The translations under genes and the position numbers were made by a program. From Roseobacter sp. (GTDB lineage Bacteria; Pseudomonadota; Alphaproteobacteria; Rhodobacterales; Rhodobacteraceae): DNA of 64,000 nucleotides. The notes under the pieces were generated by a model. That model was not told the DNA's origin, ran no database searches, and saw only the letters and a list, made by a program, of their open reading frames with translations. The stretch covers positions 39,828-103,827 of the forward strand of contig PCCY01000021.1 in assembly GCA_002731875.1 (NCBI GenBank). Direction: 5' to 3'. This document shows, piece after piece, positions 8,971 to 17,453 of this stretch (within the stretch, counting starts at the first letter, position 1; every line of letters begins with the position of its first letter).

Positions 8971-9825
8971 ATGCGCCACCCCACTCTACTGACCGCCTGC
9001 TTTGCAGGTGTCATCACGCTTGCAGGCTGCGGTGACAAATCAGGTGACAACACGGTGTCACGCGCATTTCAGGACGTGAATGTCGTCGATGAGTCCAATC
9101 TGAACGATGTCATGTTGACTGTCGGCGACCCGAACGAAGCGGTCACCTATTTTACACGCACCGCCAAAGAAAGCCCCGACCGCATTGATATCCAGCGTGG
9201 TCTTGCCAAATCCTTGATCCGCGCCAAACGGAACAAGGAAGGCGCTTCCGCCTGGGTCGTGGTGGTCAACATGGAAGACGCAACTGCCGATGACCAGGTC
9301 GAATATGCCGATGCCTTGATCCGCGCCGGCGAATGGGCAGAAGCCGAAAAGACCCTGGATGCCGTGCCACCGACCCACGAAACCTATAACCGCTATCGCC
9401 TCGAAGCGATTATCGCGGACAGCAAGCAGGAATGGGCGAAGGCGGACAGCTTCTATGAAACAGCAATCGGCCTGACGACCACTCCCGGTTCCGTCTTGAA
9501 CAACTGGGGGTACTCCAAGCTGACGCGCGGCGACTACAGCGCCGCCGAAAGGCTGTTCGGAGAGGCTATTCAGAACGATCCTTCCCTGTTCACGGCCAAG
9601 AACAACCTGGTTCTGGCCCGGGGGGCGCAGCGTGAATATACGCTTCCGCCAATCGAAATGGATCAGACAGAACGTGCGCAGCTTTTGCATACTCTGGCCC
9701 TTTCGGCGATCAAGAAAGGCGACGTGGAAACTGGCAAGGGTTTGCTGCAAGACGCGATCAACACCCACCCGCAGCATTTCGAGGCGGCTGCCCGGTCTCT
9801 TCGCGCGCTTGAAAACGCTGGATAA
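8971..9825 (+). CDS. Second TPR lipoprotein of the tad locus
   Basis: The protein has 284 residues. A lipoprotein signal ends in LAGC (Cys20), and TPR helices run from about residue 60 to the end, including 'VLNNWGYSKLTRGDYSAAER' and 'NPSLFTAKNNLVLARG'-like segments. It resembles TadD in design but is longer, so the locus carries two TPR lipoproteins in tandem. RBS AAAAGGACGC precedes the ATG. The prepilin peptidase starts 6 bp after the stop. It may be a second pilotin or scaffold; the exact role cannot be told from sequence. Confidence 0.82.
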   Translation: MRHPTLLTACFAGVITLAGCGDKSGDNTVSRAFQDVNVVDESNLNDVMLTVGDPNEAVTYFTRTAKESPDRIDIQRGLAKSLIRAKRNKEGASAWVVVVNMEDATADDQVEYADALIRAGEWAEAEKTLDAVPPTHETYNRYRLEAIIADSKQEWAKADSFYETAIGLTTTPGSVLNNWGYSKLTRGDYSAAERLFGEAIQNDPSLFTAKNNLVLARGAQREYTLPPIEMDQTERAQLLHTLALSAIKKGDVETGKGLLQDAINTHPQHFEAAARSLRALENAG

Positions 9826-9831
9826 TTCTCC

Positions 9832-10326
9832 GTGTCGATCAGCGTTTACGCCGCCATGTGGTTTCTGCCCTTCGTCGTACCACTGTGCCTGTACACAGCC
9901 TATACCGACATGGCTTCCATGCGGATTACCAATCCGACCGTTATCGCCCTCGCTTCGGTATTCGTCGTCATCGGGCCGATAGCGCTGCCTTTCGAGACTT
10001 ATCTTTGGCATTTGCTCGCGATGTTCATTGCATTGATCGTCGGCATACTCGTGAATGCTGCGGGCATTATGGGCGCGGGTGATGCAAAATTCATCGCCGC
10101 AGCCACGCCCTTTGTGGCTTTGGGCGACTTGCGACTTGCCATGGCTCTGTTCATGGCCACTTTGGTTGCGGCCGTGGTGATCCATCGCGGCGTTAAACAT
10201 ACCCGATTGCGCCAGCTTGCCCCGCATTGGGTCAGTTGGGATCAACCCACGAAATTCCCCATGGGGCTGGCGCTTGGTACCGCGCTCGCATTCTATTTAA
10301 TTCTCGGTGTGATCTTCGGGGCCTGA
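9832..10326 (+). CDS. cpaA: Prepilin peptidase CpaA/TadV
   Basis: This short A24 aspartic peptidase (164 residues) cleaves Flp-type prepilins and lacks the N-terminal methylase domain of PilD. The two catalytic aspartates are visible: Asp26 in 'TAYTDMASMRITN' and Asp84 in the GxGD motif 'GAGD' (81-84). Four to five hydrophobic helices span the rest. The start codon is GTG at 9832, 6 bp after the TPR gene. The position at the end of the tad genes is slightly unusual, as cpaA often lies next to the pilin. Confidence 0.92.
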   Translation: MSISVYAAMWFLPFVVPLCLYTAYTDMASMRITNPTVIALASVFVVIGPIALPFETYLWHLLAMFIALIVGILVNAAGIMGAGDAKFIAAATPFVALGDLRLAMALFMATLVAAVVIHRGVKHTRLRQLAPHWVSWDQPTKFPMGLALGTALAFYLILGVIFGA

Positions 10327-10391
10327 ATTACGCCATATTCGCCCCTTAGGGTATGCCCATAAGCGCTTACATCCGATCTGAAGGGCCGTTC

Positions 10392-11699
10392 ATGAATATG
10401 CACAGCAACGCCGTTATGGCACCTCCGCCGCCTCGTACTATCGAAGAAATGCGGCTGCCTTTAGTGATGATGCGAGACATTCTGATCAAGACAATTTTTC
10501 GCAAAAATACCAATTCGGTAAGCGACCTGGCAAAGGCGGTCCATCTGCCGGTTCAAGTTACCCAGGAGTTGGTTGACCTGGCGCGCGACCAGCGCCTGCT
10601 CGAGGCGACCGGAACGCTCAACGCCAATAGCTCCAACGAAATGGGGTATCAACTGACCGATCTCGGCAAGGCGCGCGCCTTGGATGCATTGGCGCAATCA
10701 GAATATTTCGGGGCGATGCCTGTTCCCTTGGACGTCTACCGTGAACAGGTAAAACGCCAGTCCGTCAAGAACATGCAAATAACCCGTTCTCAACTCGAAG
10801 GCGCCATGGGCCATTTGGTGCTTCCGAATGAGCTGATCGGCAATCTGGGCCCTGCTGTCTCTGCGGGGCGATCAATCTTGATGTACGGCCCACCGGGCAA
10901 CGGCAAATCGAGTATCTCAAACGGCATCCGCGACGCATTGGGCGATAAGATATACGTCCCCCGGGCGATCGAATATGCCAGCCAGGTCATTACCGTCTAT
11001 GATCCGATCGTGCACTCCGCCGCCGAGGATGACACGCAAGACCCCAACGCCCTGCGCCGGATCACCCGCTTTGATAGCCGTTACGTAAAATGCGAACGCC
11101 CGACGGTGATCACCGGCGGGGAACTGACCCTCAATATGCTTGATCTGGTCTACAATCCGACCGCGCGGACCTATCAAGCCCCGTTGCAACTGAAATCGAC
11201 GGGCGGCATTTTCATTGTGGATGACCTCGGACGTCAGGCTGAACCGCCTCAAAGTCTGGTAAACCGCTGGATCGTCCCTCTTGAAGAAAACAAAGATATT
11301 CTCGCCCTCCAGTCAGGAGAAAAATTCGAGGTGCCTTTTGACACACTTGTAATTTTCTCTACCAACTTTCACCCTAACGAGATCTTCGATCAGGCTGCCC
11401 TACGGCGTATCTTTTACAAGATCAAGATAGATGGACCCAACCAAAAGAACTTTCTGAAAATATTCGCGATGGTAGCGAAAAAGCGCAAGGTCCCGCTGGA
11501 CGAAGGGACGTTGATCCATCTTCTCAAACACAAGTACCCTACGATCAACAATGTATTCGCGAATTATCAGCCGATTTTCTTGATCGACCAGATGATCGCG
11601 ATCTGCGAATTCGAAGGCATCCCCAATCAGATGTCCCCTGACCTTATTGACCGTGCATGGGCGAACATGTTCGTCCAAGATGAAAAGATCATAAAATGA
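10392..11699 (+). CDS. AAA ATPase associated with the tad locus
   Basis: This 435-residue cytoplasmic ATPase starts at the ATG at 10392 after GAAGGGCCG; an ATG at 10353 has no good RBS. Residues ~25-110 look like a winged-helix or DprA-like helical domain ('SVSDLAKAVHLPVQVTQELVD'). The AAA core has Walker A 'GPPGNGKSS' (about 165-173), Walker B 'GGIFIVDDLG' (about 270-279) and a sensor-like 'VIFSTNFHP'. A C-terminal helical lid follows. I recognise the family only as an uncharacterised AAA ATPase common next to alphaproteobacterial tad genes. It is coupled by ATGA to a dehydrogenase. A remodelling role for the pilus or a linked process is inference. Confidence 0.8.
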   Translation: MNMHSNAVMAPPPPRTIEEMRLPLVMMRDILIKTIFRKNTNSVSDLAKAVHLPVQVTQELVDLARDQRLLEATGTLNANSSNEMGYQLTDLGKARALDALAQSEYFGAMPVPLDVYREQVKRQSVKNMQITRSQLEGAMGHLVLPNELIGNLGPAVSAGRSILMYGPPGNGKSSISNGIRDALGDKIYVPRAIEYASQVITVYDPIVHSAAEDDTQDPNALRRITRFDSRYVKCERPTVITGGELTLNMLDLVYNPTARTYQAPLQLKSTGGIFIVDDLGRQAEPPQSLVNRWIVPLEENKDILALQSGEKFEVPFDTLVIFSTNFHPNEIFDQAALRRIFYKIKIDGPNQKNFLKIFAMVAKKRKVPLDEGTLIHLLKHKYPTINNVFANYQPIFLIDQMIAICEFEGIPNQMSPDLIDRAWANMFVQDEKIIK

Positions 11700-12481
11700 T
11701 CGTCGTCGCCGGATGTGGTCGCATGGGCGAACCCATGCTCGCCGCGCTGCGCCGTGCCGGGCATCAGGCATGGGGTTTCGACGTCGTTCCCAAAGACGAC
11801 AGTTTCATAACCACCGACATTTCAAAGGTCTATGCACCTGTTGAAACCCTCATCACCGTCGTCCGCGACATCGCCCAGACGGAAGATGTGCTTTTCAACA
11901 AGCAGGCCTTTGTGGACTCGCCAAACCTCAAGCGCATCGTCGTATCCTCGACCCTGAGCCCCCGTTATGTTCAAAATCTCCGCGCACGTATCGCGCCCCA
12001 TATCGCGCTGATAGACGCTCCAATGTCTGGTGCGAGGATCGCGGCTCAGCAGGCACGGCTAAGCTTCATGCTGGGCGGTTCGCAAACCGACATTGCCGCG
12101 ATTCGACCCCTGTTGTCCGCAATGGGAAGCCATTTTCACCACATGGGCGACTACGGTGCCGGTATGCAGGCCAAAGTGTTGAACAATATGCTCGCGGCCG
12201 CAAACACCGCCATGACCCGACTTGTGCTAGACTGGGCCGACCACGCAGGCATCCACGAGGCGAACCTCCTCGCCCTTATCCACACCTCATCCGGCCAGAA
12301 CTGGTTCGCCTCGGGAATGGAGGAAATAGAATTCTCGCGCGACGGCTATGCCCGGGACAATACCATCGGCATCCTGGTCAAGGATATCGCAAGCGCACTG
12401 GATGCCGCCCCTCCGGGCGCTGACATCGCGCTCCCCACAGCCATTCAATCCGCGATCGCAAACCTGAAACCGCGCCCCTGA
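11696..12481 (+). CDS. NAD(P)-binding beta-hydroxyacid dehydrogenase family protein
   Basis: This 261-residue protein belongs to the 3-hydroxyisobutyrate dehydrogenase-like superfamily. The Rossmann motif 'GCGRMGEPM' starts at residue 6. The substrate loop is 'DAPMSGARIAAQ', and the catalytic lysine lies in 'GAGMQAKVLNNML'. The start overlaps the AAA ATPase stop (ATGA), so the two are translationally coupled, which is an odd pairing. It is somewhat short (typical 285-300), mainly in the C-terminal helical domain. The substrate is unknown. A GC-rich hairpin at 12510-12527 ends the unit. Confidence 0.85.
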   Translation: MIVVAGCGRMGEPMLAALRRAGHQAWGFDVVPKDDSFITTDISKVYAPVETLITVVRDIAQTEDVLFNKQAFVDSPNLKRIVVSSTLSPRYVQNLRARIAPHIALIDAPMSGARIAAQQARLSFMLGGSQTDIAAIRPLLSAMGSHFHHMGDYGAGMQAKVLNNMLAAANTAMTRLVLDWADHAGIHEANLLALIHTSSGQNWFASGMEEIEFSRDGYARDNTIGILVKDIASALDAAPPGADIALPTAIQSAIANLKPRP

Positions 12482-12509
12482 TTTCATTTTGCCGATAAAC
12501 TCCGGGGGT

Positions 12510-12527
12510 GCGGGGGCTGGCCCCCGC
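12510..12527 (+). terminator. GC-rich hairpin ending the tad-linked unit
   Basis: GCGGGGG (12510-12516) and CCCCCGC (12521-12527) form a perfect 7-bp stem with a CTGG loop. The outer CCGG and CCGG sides can extend it. No T tract follows, so it may be a transcript-end stabiliser or a repeat of the kind scattered in Rhodobacterales intergenic regions rather than a classic terminator. Confidence 0.45.
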
Positions 12528-12552
12528 CCGGTTCGCACCTATTTAACCCAAC

Positions 12553-14976
12553 ATGCACAGTTTACCCCCCAACTTCGCGGCATGGTTTAACCAAAAAGGC
12601 TGGACGATCCATCCTCACCAGCAAGACTTGCTGGATCGCGCAGATGCGCCGGCCCTGTTGCTGATCGCGCCTACCGGCGGGGGCAAGACCCTTTCGGGCT
12701 TCTTGCCAAGCCTCATCGACCTGTCCGATGGCGACCATCCAGGGCTACACACCCTGTATATTTCACCGCTCAAAGCACTTGCAGCCGACATCAAACGCAA
12801 CCTGATGACACCGGTTACCGAAATGGGCTTGCCCATTCGCATTGAAGACCGCACCGGCGATACATCCCAGGCGCATAAACGCCGGCAGCGCGCGGATCCG
12901 CCGAATATCCTGCTTACCACTCCCGAAAGCCTGGCGCTGCTGACGTCTTACGAAGACGCGGCCCGTACATTCAGAGGCCTCAAACGTGTGGTGATCGATG
13001 AAATACACGCTCTGGCCGACAGCAAGCGCGGCGATCAACTGATGCTGGCGCTGTCTCGACTGGAAACGCTCTGCCCCGGTCTTCGTCGTGTAGGTTTGTC
13101 GGCAACCGTTGACGACCCGGCAGAAATCGCGCGGTTCATGGCACGGCATCCGGATCCATGCCCAATACTGCTGGCTGACCCTGGTCCGGCTCCAGACATC
13201 CAGATGTTGCGCACGGATGCGTCGCCTCCTTGGGCGGGAAACGGTGCGGCCTATGCAATCCCAGACGTACTTGAACAGGTAAAACAACATAAGACCACGC
13301 TGATTTATCACAACACCCGCGCCCAGGCTGAAATCTTTTTCCACAGGCTATGGCTCGCCAATGAAGAAAGCCTGCCCATCGGAATCCACCACGGCTCGCT
13401 CGACCGCCAGCAGCGCCTCCGCGTCGAGGCCGCGATGGTGCGCGGCGACTTGCGGGCGATCGTCTGTACAGGATCGCTTGACCTCGGTATCGACTGGGGG
13501 GACGTCGACCTGGTAATTCAGATCGGTGCCCCCAAAAACGTCAAACGCCTCGTGCAACGCATAGGACGGGCCAATCACCGCTATAACGCTCCGTCCAAGG
13601 CGCTTTTGGTGCCGGCCAACCAATTCGAGGTCGTTGAATGCGCGGCAGCGCTAGAAGCGACGATGGCGGGAGAACTGGACGGTGAGCCTCGCGGCCCCGG
13701 CCCCCGGGATGTGCTGTGCCAGCACATCCTCATAACCGCGTGCGCCGGCCCGTTTGCTGCCGATGATCTTTATGCCCAGGTCACCTCAACCGGGTCGTTT
13801 GCGACCCTCACACGCGCCGCATTCGATGCCTGCCTGGAATTTTGTGCAACAGGTGGATATGCATTGCGCTCTTACGACCGTTGGCAAAGACTGCTGTTAA
13901 AAAATGGAAAATGGCAACTGCGTGACCCCAGAAGCAGTCGCATTATCAGAATGAATATTGGCACCATCCAGGATACGGAAAAACTGAAGGTGCGCATGAA
14001 AGGGAAACGTACCGGTGTTCCCTTGGGCGAAATCGAAGAAGGATTCGCCGCGACGCTCTCGGCCGGTGATACATTCCTGATCGGGGGTCGGATCGTCAAA
14101 TACGAAGGCTTGCGCGAGTTGACCGTCGAGGTAAGCCGCGCTACAGCGAAAAAACCGCGCGTGGCGAGCTTCATGGGCACAAAATTCGCGACCTCAACCC
14201 AACTATCGGCCAAGGTCCAGGCCATACTGGCTCGGGATGGCTGGCCCGAATTACCTCGACACACCACAAAGTGGCTATCGCTGCAACGTCACATCAGCCA
14301 ACTCCCACAGCCCGGCCGCATGCTGATTGAAAGCTTTCCCCACGAAGGCATCCAACATACTGCCTTCTATGGCTTTGCAGGGCGAAACGGACAACAAACG
14401 CTCGGCCTGCTCTTGACCCGGGAAATGGAGGAGCTTGGCCTGCACCCTCTTGGCTTTGTGGCAACCGACTACGCGACGCTTGTGTGGGGGTTGGATGAAA
14501 TCGACGCTCCAGGCGATTTACTTACCCCCGCCACTCTGGATCGCGGGCTGGACGCATGGCTCTCCGGCAATGCCGTTATGAAACGTATCTTTCGTGCTGT
14601 AGCTACCATTGCCGGGCTGATAGAAAAAAACACGCCTCAATCTCGAAAATCAGGGCGCCAAGCCACTTTCAGTTCTGACATCCTGTACGATACCTTGCTC
14701 AAGTATGACCCTGAACATCTTCTACTCCAGATCACGCGGGAAGAGGCGTTTCGAGGACTGGTGGATTTCGGACGAATCAAGGAGATGCTCCTGCGCGTCG
14801 ACGACCGCATCGATCATATTAAACTCGACAGGGTGAGCCCTCTGAGTGCGCCTATGCTCTTGGAGGTAGGTCGTGTTCCTATAAAAGGCGAAGCGGAACG
14901 AAGGCTCATGACAAAAGAAGCCGAGAGACTTATGGGGGAAGCAGGGTTGCTAGCTTTAAATGTCTCGCCTGCATAA
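12553..14976 (+). CDS. Ligase-associated DNA damage response DEXH-box helicase (Lhr-like)
   Basis: This 807-residue superfamily 2 helicase belongs to the Lhr-type group that usually clusters with an ATP-dependent DNA ligase, an exonuclease and PdeM. Visible motifs are I 'APTGGGKTLSGF' (residues about 37-48), Ia 'TLYISPLKALAADIKR', II 'VIDEIHAL', III 'LSATVDD', V 'TGSLDLGIDWG' and VI 'QRIGRANHR'. The C-terminal half is the Lhr winged-helix/core region. The last codons include a 13-nt sequence that is repeated 29 nt later, outside the gene. The ligase and exonuclease partners are not adjacent here. It presumably acts in DNA strand-break or crosslink repair. Confidence 0.92.
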   Translation: MHSLPPNFAAWFNQKGWTIHPHQQDLLDRADAPALLLIAPTGGGKTLSGFLPSLIDLSDGDHPGLHTLYISPLKALAADIKRNLMTPVTEMGLPIRIEDRTGDTSQAHKRRQRADPPNILLTTPESLALLTSYEDAARTFRGLKRVVIDEIHALADSKRGDQLMLALSRLETLCPGLRRVGLSATVDDPAEIARFMARHPDPCPILLADPGPAPDIQMLRTDASPPWAGNGAAYAIPDVLEQVKQHKTTLIYHNTRAQAEIFFHRLWLANEESLPIGIHHGSLDRQQRLRVEAAMVRGDLRAIVCTGSLDLGIDWGDVDLVIQIGAPKNVKRLVQRIGRANHRYNAPSKALLVPANQFEVVECAAALEATMAGELDGEPRGPGPRDVLCQHILITACAGPFAADDLYAQVTSTGSFATLTRAAFDACLEFCATGGYALRSYDRWQRLLLKNGKWQLRDPRSSRIIRMNIGTIQDTEKLKVRMKGKRTGVPLGEIEEGFAATLSAGDTFLIGGRIVKYEGLRELTVEVSRATAKKPRVASFMGTKFATSTQLSAKVQAILARDGWPELPRHTTKWLSLQRHISQLPQPGRMLIESFPHEGIQHTAFYGFAGRNGQQTLGLLLTREMEELGLHPLGFVATDYATLVWGLDEIDAPGDLLTPATLDRGLDAWLSGNAVMKRIFRAVATIAGLIEKNTPQSRKSGRQATFSSDILYDTLLKYDPEHLLLQITREEAFRGLVDFGRIKEMLLRVDDRIDHIKLDRVSPLSAPMLLEVGRVPIKGEAERRLMTKEAERLMGEAGLLALNVSPA

Positions 14977-14999
14977 CAAAAAGCACAAATGTCTCGCCT
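14958..14999. repeat. 13-nt direct repeat at the helicase 3' end
   Basis: AAATGTCTCGCCT occurs at 14958-14970, inside the last codons of the helicase gene, and again at 14987-14999, just after its stop. The period is 29 nt. It looks like a small local duplication, perhaps slippage. Confidence 0.6.
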
Positions 15000-15296
15000 C
15001 GTTCGATAACGTGGCAACCGCTTCGGGCGATGAAGTGAGTATTTTAAAAAGGGTGAAGCCGGACATTCACAGAATATTCACTGGTTCAAAGTATCCAGAT
15101 AGGTGCGGTACAGGCTGGAGAGCCGATGGCCGTAAAGGGTGAAGGCGTCCGTTCCCAAGAATGCATCTTTTGATTACGGACGTCTTCCATTCACCCTTTC
15201 TGAAATACTCATGAAGCCCCCATGCCGCTTCCACTACTTCAATATTTCACGAAGGATTTGCTTGCTTCTGGCGGCTGACCGCTGCATGAACGCATC
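14977..15296. other. Spacer between helicase and pdeM
   Basis: No credible gene is seen in these 320 bases. The spacer holds the second copy of a 13-nt direct repeat (14987-14999) and a MITE-like element (15036-15211). Its direct flanks are TGAAG, and its arms give a strong internal hairpin. A small open frame at 14960-15142 has no RBS or composition support. Confidence 0.6.
15036..15211. mobile_element. MITE-like element, 176 bp, with 22-bp inverted ends
   Basis: The left end 15036-15057 and the right end 15190-15211 are inverted repeats matching at 20 of 22 positions (core TGAGTATTT and AAAGGGTGAA). The element is flanked on both sides by TGAAG (15031-15035 and 15212-15216), which looks like a 5-bp target-site duplication. 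A third AAAGGGTGAA (15134-15143) pairs with the right end, and CGTCCGT/ACGGACG inside that stem adds 7 bp. It has no coding capacity. It fits a non-autonomous transposon remnant. A fold-back intergenic repeat of the lineage is the alternative. Confidence 0.55.
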
Positions 15297-15962
15297 ATGA
15301 ACATGTGCTGCCAATTCAACTTCTCGGGCATATATTTTACAGCTCTTGGATCGGGTGCCTTGTGGTGGGCCGAAAGACGTTTACTCTGTGTGTCAGATCT
15401 TCATCTGGGAAAGTCGGAACGCGTAGCCCGCAGGGGGGGTGCCATTCTGCCACCCTATGAAACGCAAGATACGTTGGAACGTCTTGAACAGGATCTGCAA
15501 GATTATCCGGTCGAAACGGTCGTCTGCTTGGGCGACAGTTTTGATGACATGACAGCAGGTCGTAGTTTGCCTACAGGTATACGGGGCTGGGTTGCCCGTC
15601 TTCAGAGCCAAAGAGAATGGGTATGGATACAGGGCAACCACGATCCGGCACCGATCGATATGGGCGGCGAGTGTCTGCCCGAGGTGTGTATCGGGCCTAT
15701 TACCTTCCGGCACATTGCCGTAGCAGGTGCATCTGGCGAGGTGTCGGGGCATTATCACCCCAAAGCAAGCCTGCGGTTTGGGAAGCACACAATATCCAGA
15801 CCGGCGTTCTTGATTGATGAAAACCGGGTAATCATGCCAGCCTATGGGACATATACCGGAGGCTTGCGAAGCAGCTCTCCGGTTTTGCAGTCTTTGATGA
15901 GCGCCGACGCTTGTGCCATCTTGACCGGGTTTTGCCCCACCCCCATTCCGATGCCCCGTTAG
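15297..15962 (+). CDS. pdeM: Ligase-associated DNA damage response phosphoesterase PdeM
   Basis: This 221-residue calcineurin-like metallophosphoesterase is the PdeM member of the ligase-associated repair set. The metal ligands are visible in order: 'CVSDLHLGK' (DxH), 'VVCLGDSFDD' (GDxxDD), 'WIQGNHDP' (GNHD) and 'VSGHYHPKA' (GHxHP). Length is typical. It reads in the same direction as the Lhr-like helicase but is separated from it by a 320-bp spacer with a MITE-like element, whereas these genes are usually close. The RBS before the ATG at 15297 is weak (CGCATC), and ATG codons a little downstream are possible starts. Confidence 0.88.
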   Translation: MNMCCQFNFSGIYFTALGSGALWWAERRLLCVSDLHLGKSERVARRGGAILPPYETQDTLERLEQDLQDYPVETVVCLGDSFDDMTAGRSLPTGIRGWVARLQSQREWVWIQGNHDPAPIDMGGECLPEVCIGPITFRHIAVAGASGEVSGHYHPKASLRFGKHTISRPAFLIDENRVIMPAYGTYTGGLRSSSPVLQSLMSADACAILTGFCPTPIPMPR

Positions 15963-16013
15963 ACACGTGCATTGTCGGGGTATAACGGTAGTAATTATTT
16001 AAAAGGGCACCGT

Positions 16014-16433
16014 ATGAATACTGAAGAAAAAACCCGCATCCGGACGAGCTTTGCTGCACAGACGATGATGGCCACATTTGAAGCACGTATCATCGATATC
16101 CAGCGCGGTTCGGTGAGCATAGAGGCACCAATTTCTCCCGGTGCCCGCCAGCAGCAGGGCTTTGGTCACGCCGGCCTTAGCTTTTCGATCGGCGACAGCG
16201 CGGCGGGGTATGCCGCCCTTACGACGCTACCGCTGCACCAGGAAGTCGTGACCGCCGAGATAAAGATCAATCTGCTTGCCCCTGCCCGGGGAGAAAAGCT
16301 GATCGCCATCGGCAAGGTCGTGAAACCGGGTAAGCGGCTATGCGTCGTGACCGCAGAGGTTTTTGCCGTGGAGCAAGGCGTTCAGAAGCTTATCGCCCTG
16401 CTGCAAGGAACGATGGTGCCGGTAGAGGCATAG
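16014..16433 (+). CDS. PaaI-family hotdog thioesterase
   Basis: This 139-residue hotdog-fold protein starts at the ATG at 16014 after AAAAGGGCACCGT. The core 'GFGHAGLSFSIGDSAAGYAAL' (about residues 48-68) is the hotdog helix with the G-H-G pattern of acyl-CoA thioesterases. It is followed by 'EVVTAEIKINLLAPARGEKL', a typical strand pair. The natural substrate is unknown. It stands alone after pdeM and converges with folD, only 23 bp between stops. Confidence 0.85.
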   Translation: MNTEEKTRIRTSFAAQTMMATFEARIIDIQRGSVSIEAPISPGARQQQGFGHAGLSFSIGDSAAGYAALTTLPLHQEVVTAEIKINLLAPARGEKLIAIGKVVKPGKRLCVVTAEVFAVEQGVQKLIALLQGTMVPVEA

Positions 16434-16456
16434 GTTCAGCGAAGGGTCGCGATGTG

Positions 16457-17359
16457 CTAGGCTGTCAGCCCTTCGGGTTCCGACAGCCCGTTGGCGCGGC
16501 AACAGGCCGTCACGGTATTTGCCAACAGGCAAGCGATTGTCATTGGCCCTACCCCGCCCGGTACCGGCGTAATCGCACCGGCGACCGCGGCGCAACTTTC
16601 ATAATCGACATCGCCGACAAGTCGGGTTTTGCCCGCGCCGCGTTCGGGGGCGTCCAAACGATTTATGCCCACGTCGATGACCGTAGCACCTGGCTTGATC
16701 CAGTCGCCCGGAACCATCTCAGGTCGTCCTACCGCGGCTATGACGATATCGGCGCGGCGCACAACGTCTGCCAAATCTTTGGTGCGACTGTGGGCAATCG
16801 TCACCGTACAGCTGTCACCCAGCAGCAACTGCGCCATCGGCTTGCCGACGATGTTGCTCCGCCCGATCACTACGGCGTTCATGCCGGACAGGCTCCCGTG
16901 ATGGTCGCGCAACATCATCAGGCATCCCAGCGGGGTGCAGGGGACCATTGCCTTCTGACCGGTACTCAGCATACCGACGTTGGAGATGTGGAACCCGTCG
17001 ACGTCCTTGGCGGGATCAATGGCGTTTATGACAAGGTCTTCATTGATATGCCGGGGCAGCGGTAGTTGTACGAGTATCCCGTGAATATCGTGGGCTGCGT
17101 TCAAGGTCTCGATCAGGTTCAGCAATTCCGCTTCGGACGTGGCCGCATCCAGACGATGCTCGACCGATTTCATACCGACCTCGCGGGTCATCTTGCCTTT
17201 TGACCGGACATAAACGTCGGAGGCAGGATCGGTACCGACCAAGACCACCGCCAGCCCCGGCGTAATATCGTGATCGGATTTCAACCGGTCGACATGTCGT
17301 GCCACCTGCGCACGTACGCGGCCTGCAAACTCTTTACCATCGATGATAGTCGCCGCCAT
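16457..17359 (-). CDS. folD: Bifunctional methylenetetrahydrofolate dehydrogenase/cyclohydrolase
   Basis: FolD interconverts 5,10-methylene-THF, methenyl-THF and 10-formyl-THF in the cytoplasm. The 300-residue length is normal. The catalytic Lys lies in '[13 protein letters not shown]' (about 52-64), the conserved '[11 protein letters not shown]' follows at about 95-105, and the NADP loop '[18 protein letters not shown]' and '[10 protein letters not shown]' are present. RBS GCAGGAGACAG precedes the start. It lies directly downstream of fhs in the same direction, so the two supply one-carbon units together. A hairpin sits between them (17415-17438). Confidence 0.97.
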   Translation of the reverse strand: MAATIIDGKEFAGRVRAQVARHVDRLKSDHDITPGLAVVLVGTDPASDVYVRSKGKMTREVGMKSVEHRLDAATSEAELLNLIETLNAAHDIHGILVQLPLPRHINEDLVINAIDPAKDVDGFHISNVGMLSTGQKAMVPCTPLGCLMMLRDHHGSLSGMNAVVIGRSNIVGKPMAQLLLGDSCTVTIAHSRTKDLADVVRRADIVIAAVGRPEMVPGDWIKPGATVIDVGINRLDAPERGAGKTRLVGDVDYESCAAVAGAITPVPGGVGPMTIACLLANTVTACCRANGLSEPEGLTA

Positions 17360-17414
17360 GGTTCTGTCTCCTGCAATTCACTAATTTAAATGCGTGCGCG
17401 TTGCATGTGAAAGA

Positions 17415-17438
17415 GCGCGGGACGAAGCTTTCCCGCGC
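17415..17438 (-). terminator. Hairpin between fhs and folD
   Basis: GCGCGGGA (17415-17422) and TCCCGCGC (17431-17438) form a perfect 8-bp stem with an 8-nt loop. On the minus strand it is followed by TCTTTC, a weak T tract. On the plus strand it is followed by CCTTTT. It likely reduces or stabilises read-through from fhs into folD. Confidence 0.6.
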
Positions 17439-17453
17439 CCTTTTCATACGCCT

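Noticed and set aside
9058..10245. A 395-codon open frame on the minus strand opposite the TPR and peptidase genes
   Set aside because: The plus-strand genes are clear tad components with proper signals; the antisense frame has no recognisable domain.
10350..10391. Upstream ATG at 10353 as the AAA ATPase start
   Set aside because: No suitable RBS and the added residues do not look like the family N-terminus; ATG 10392 is better.
14960..15142. A 60-codon frame across the helicase stop and the spacer
   Set aside because: It overlaps repeat sequence and the helicase end, with no RBS and no homologous pattern.
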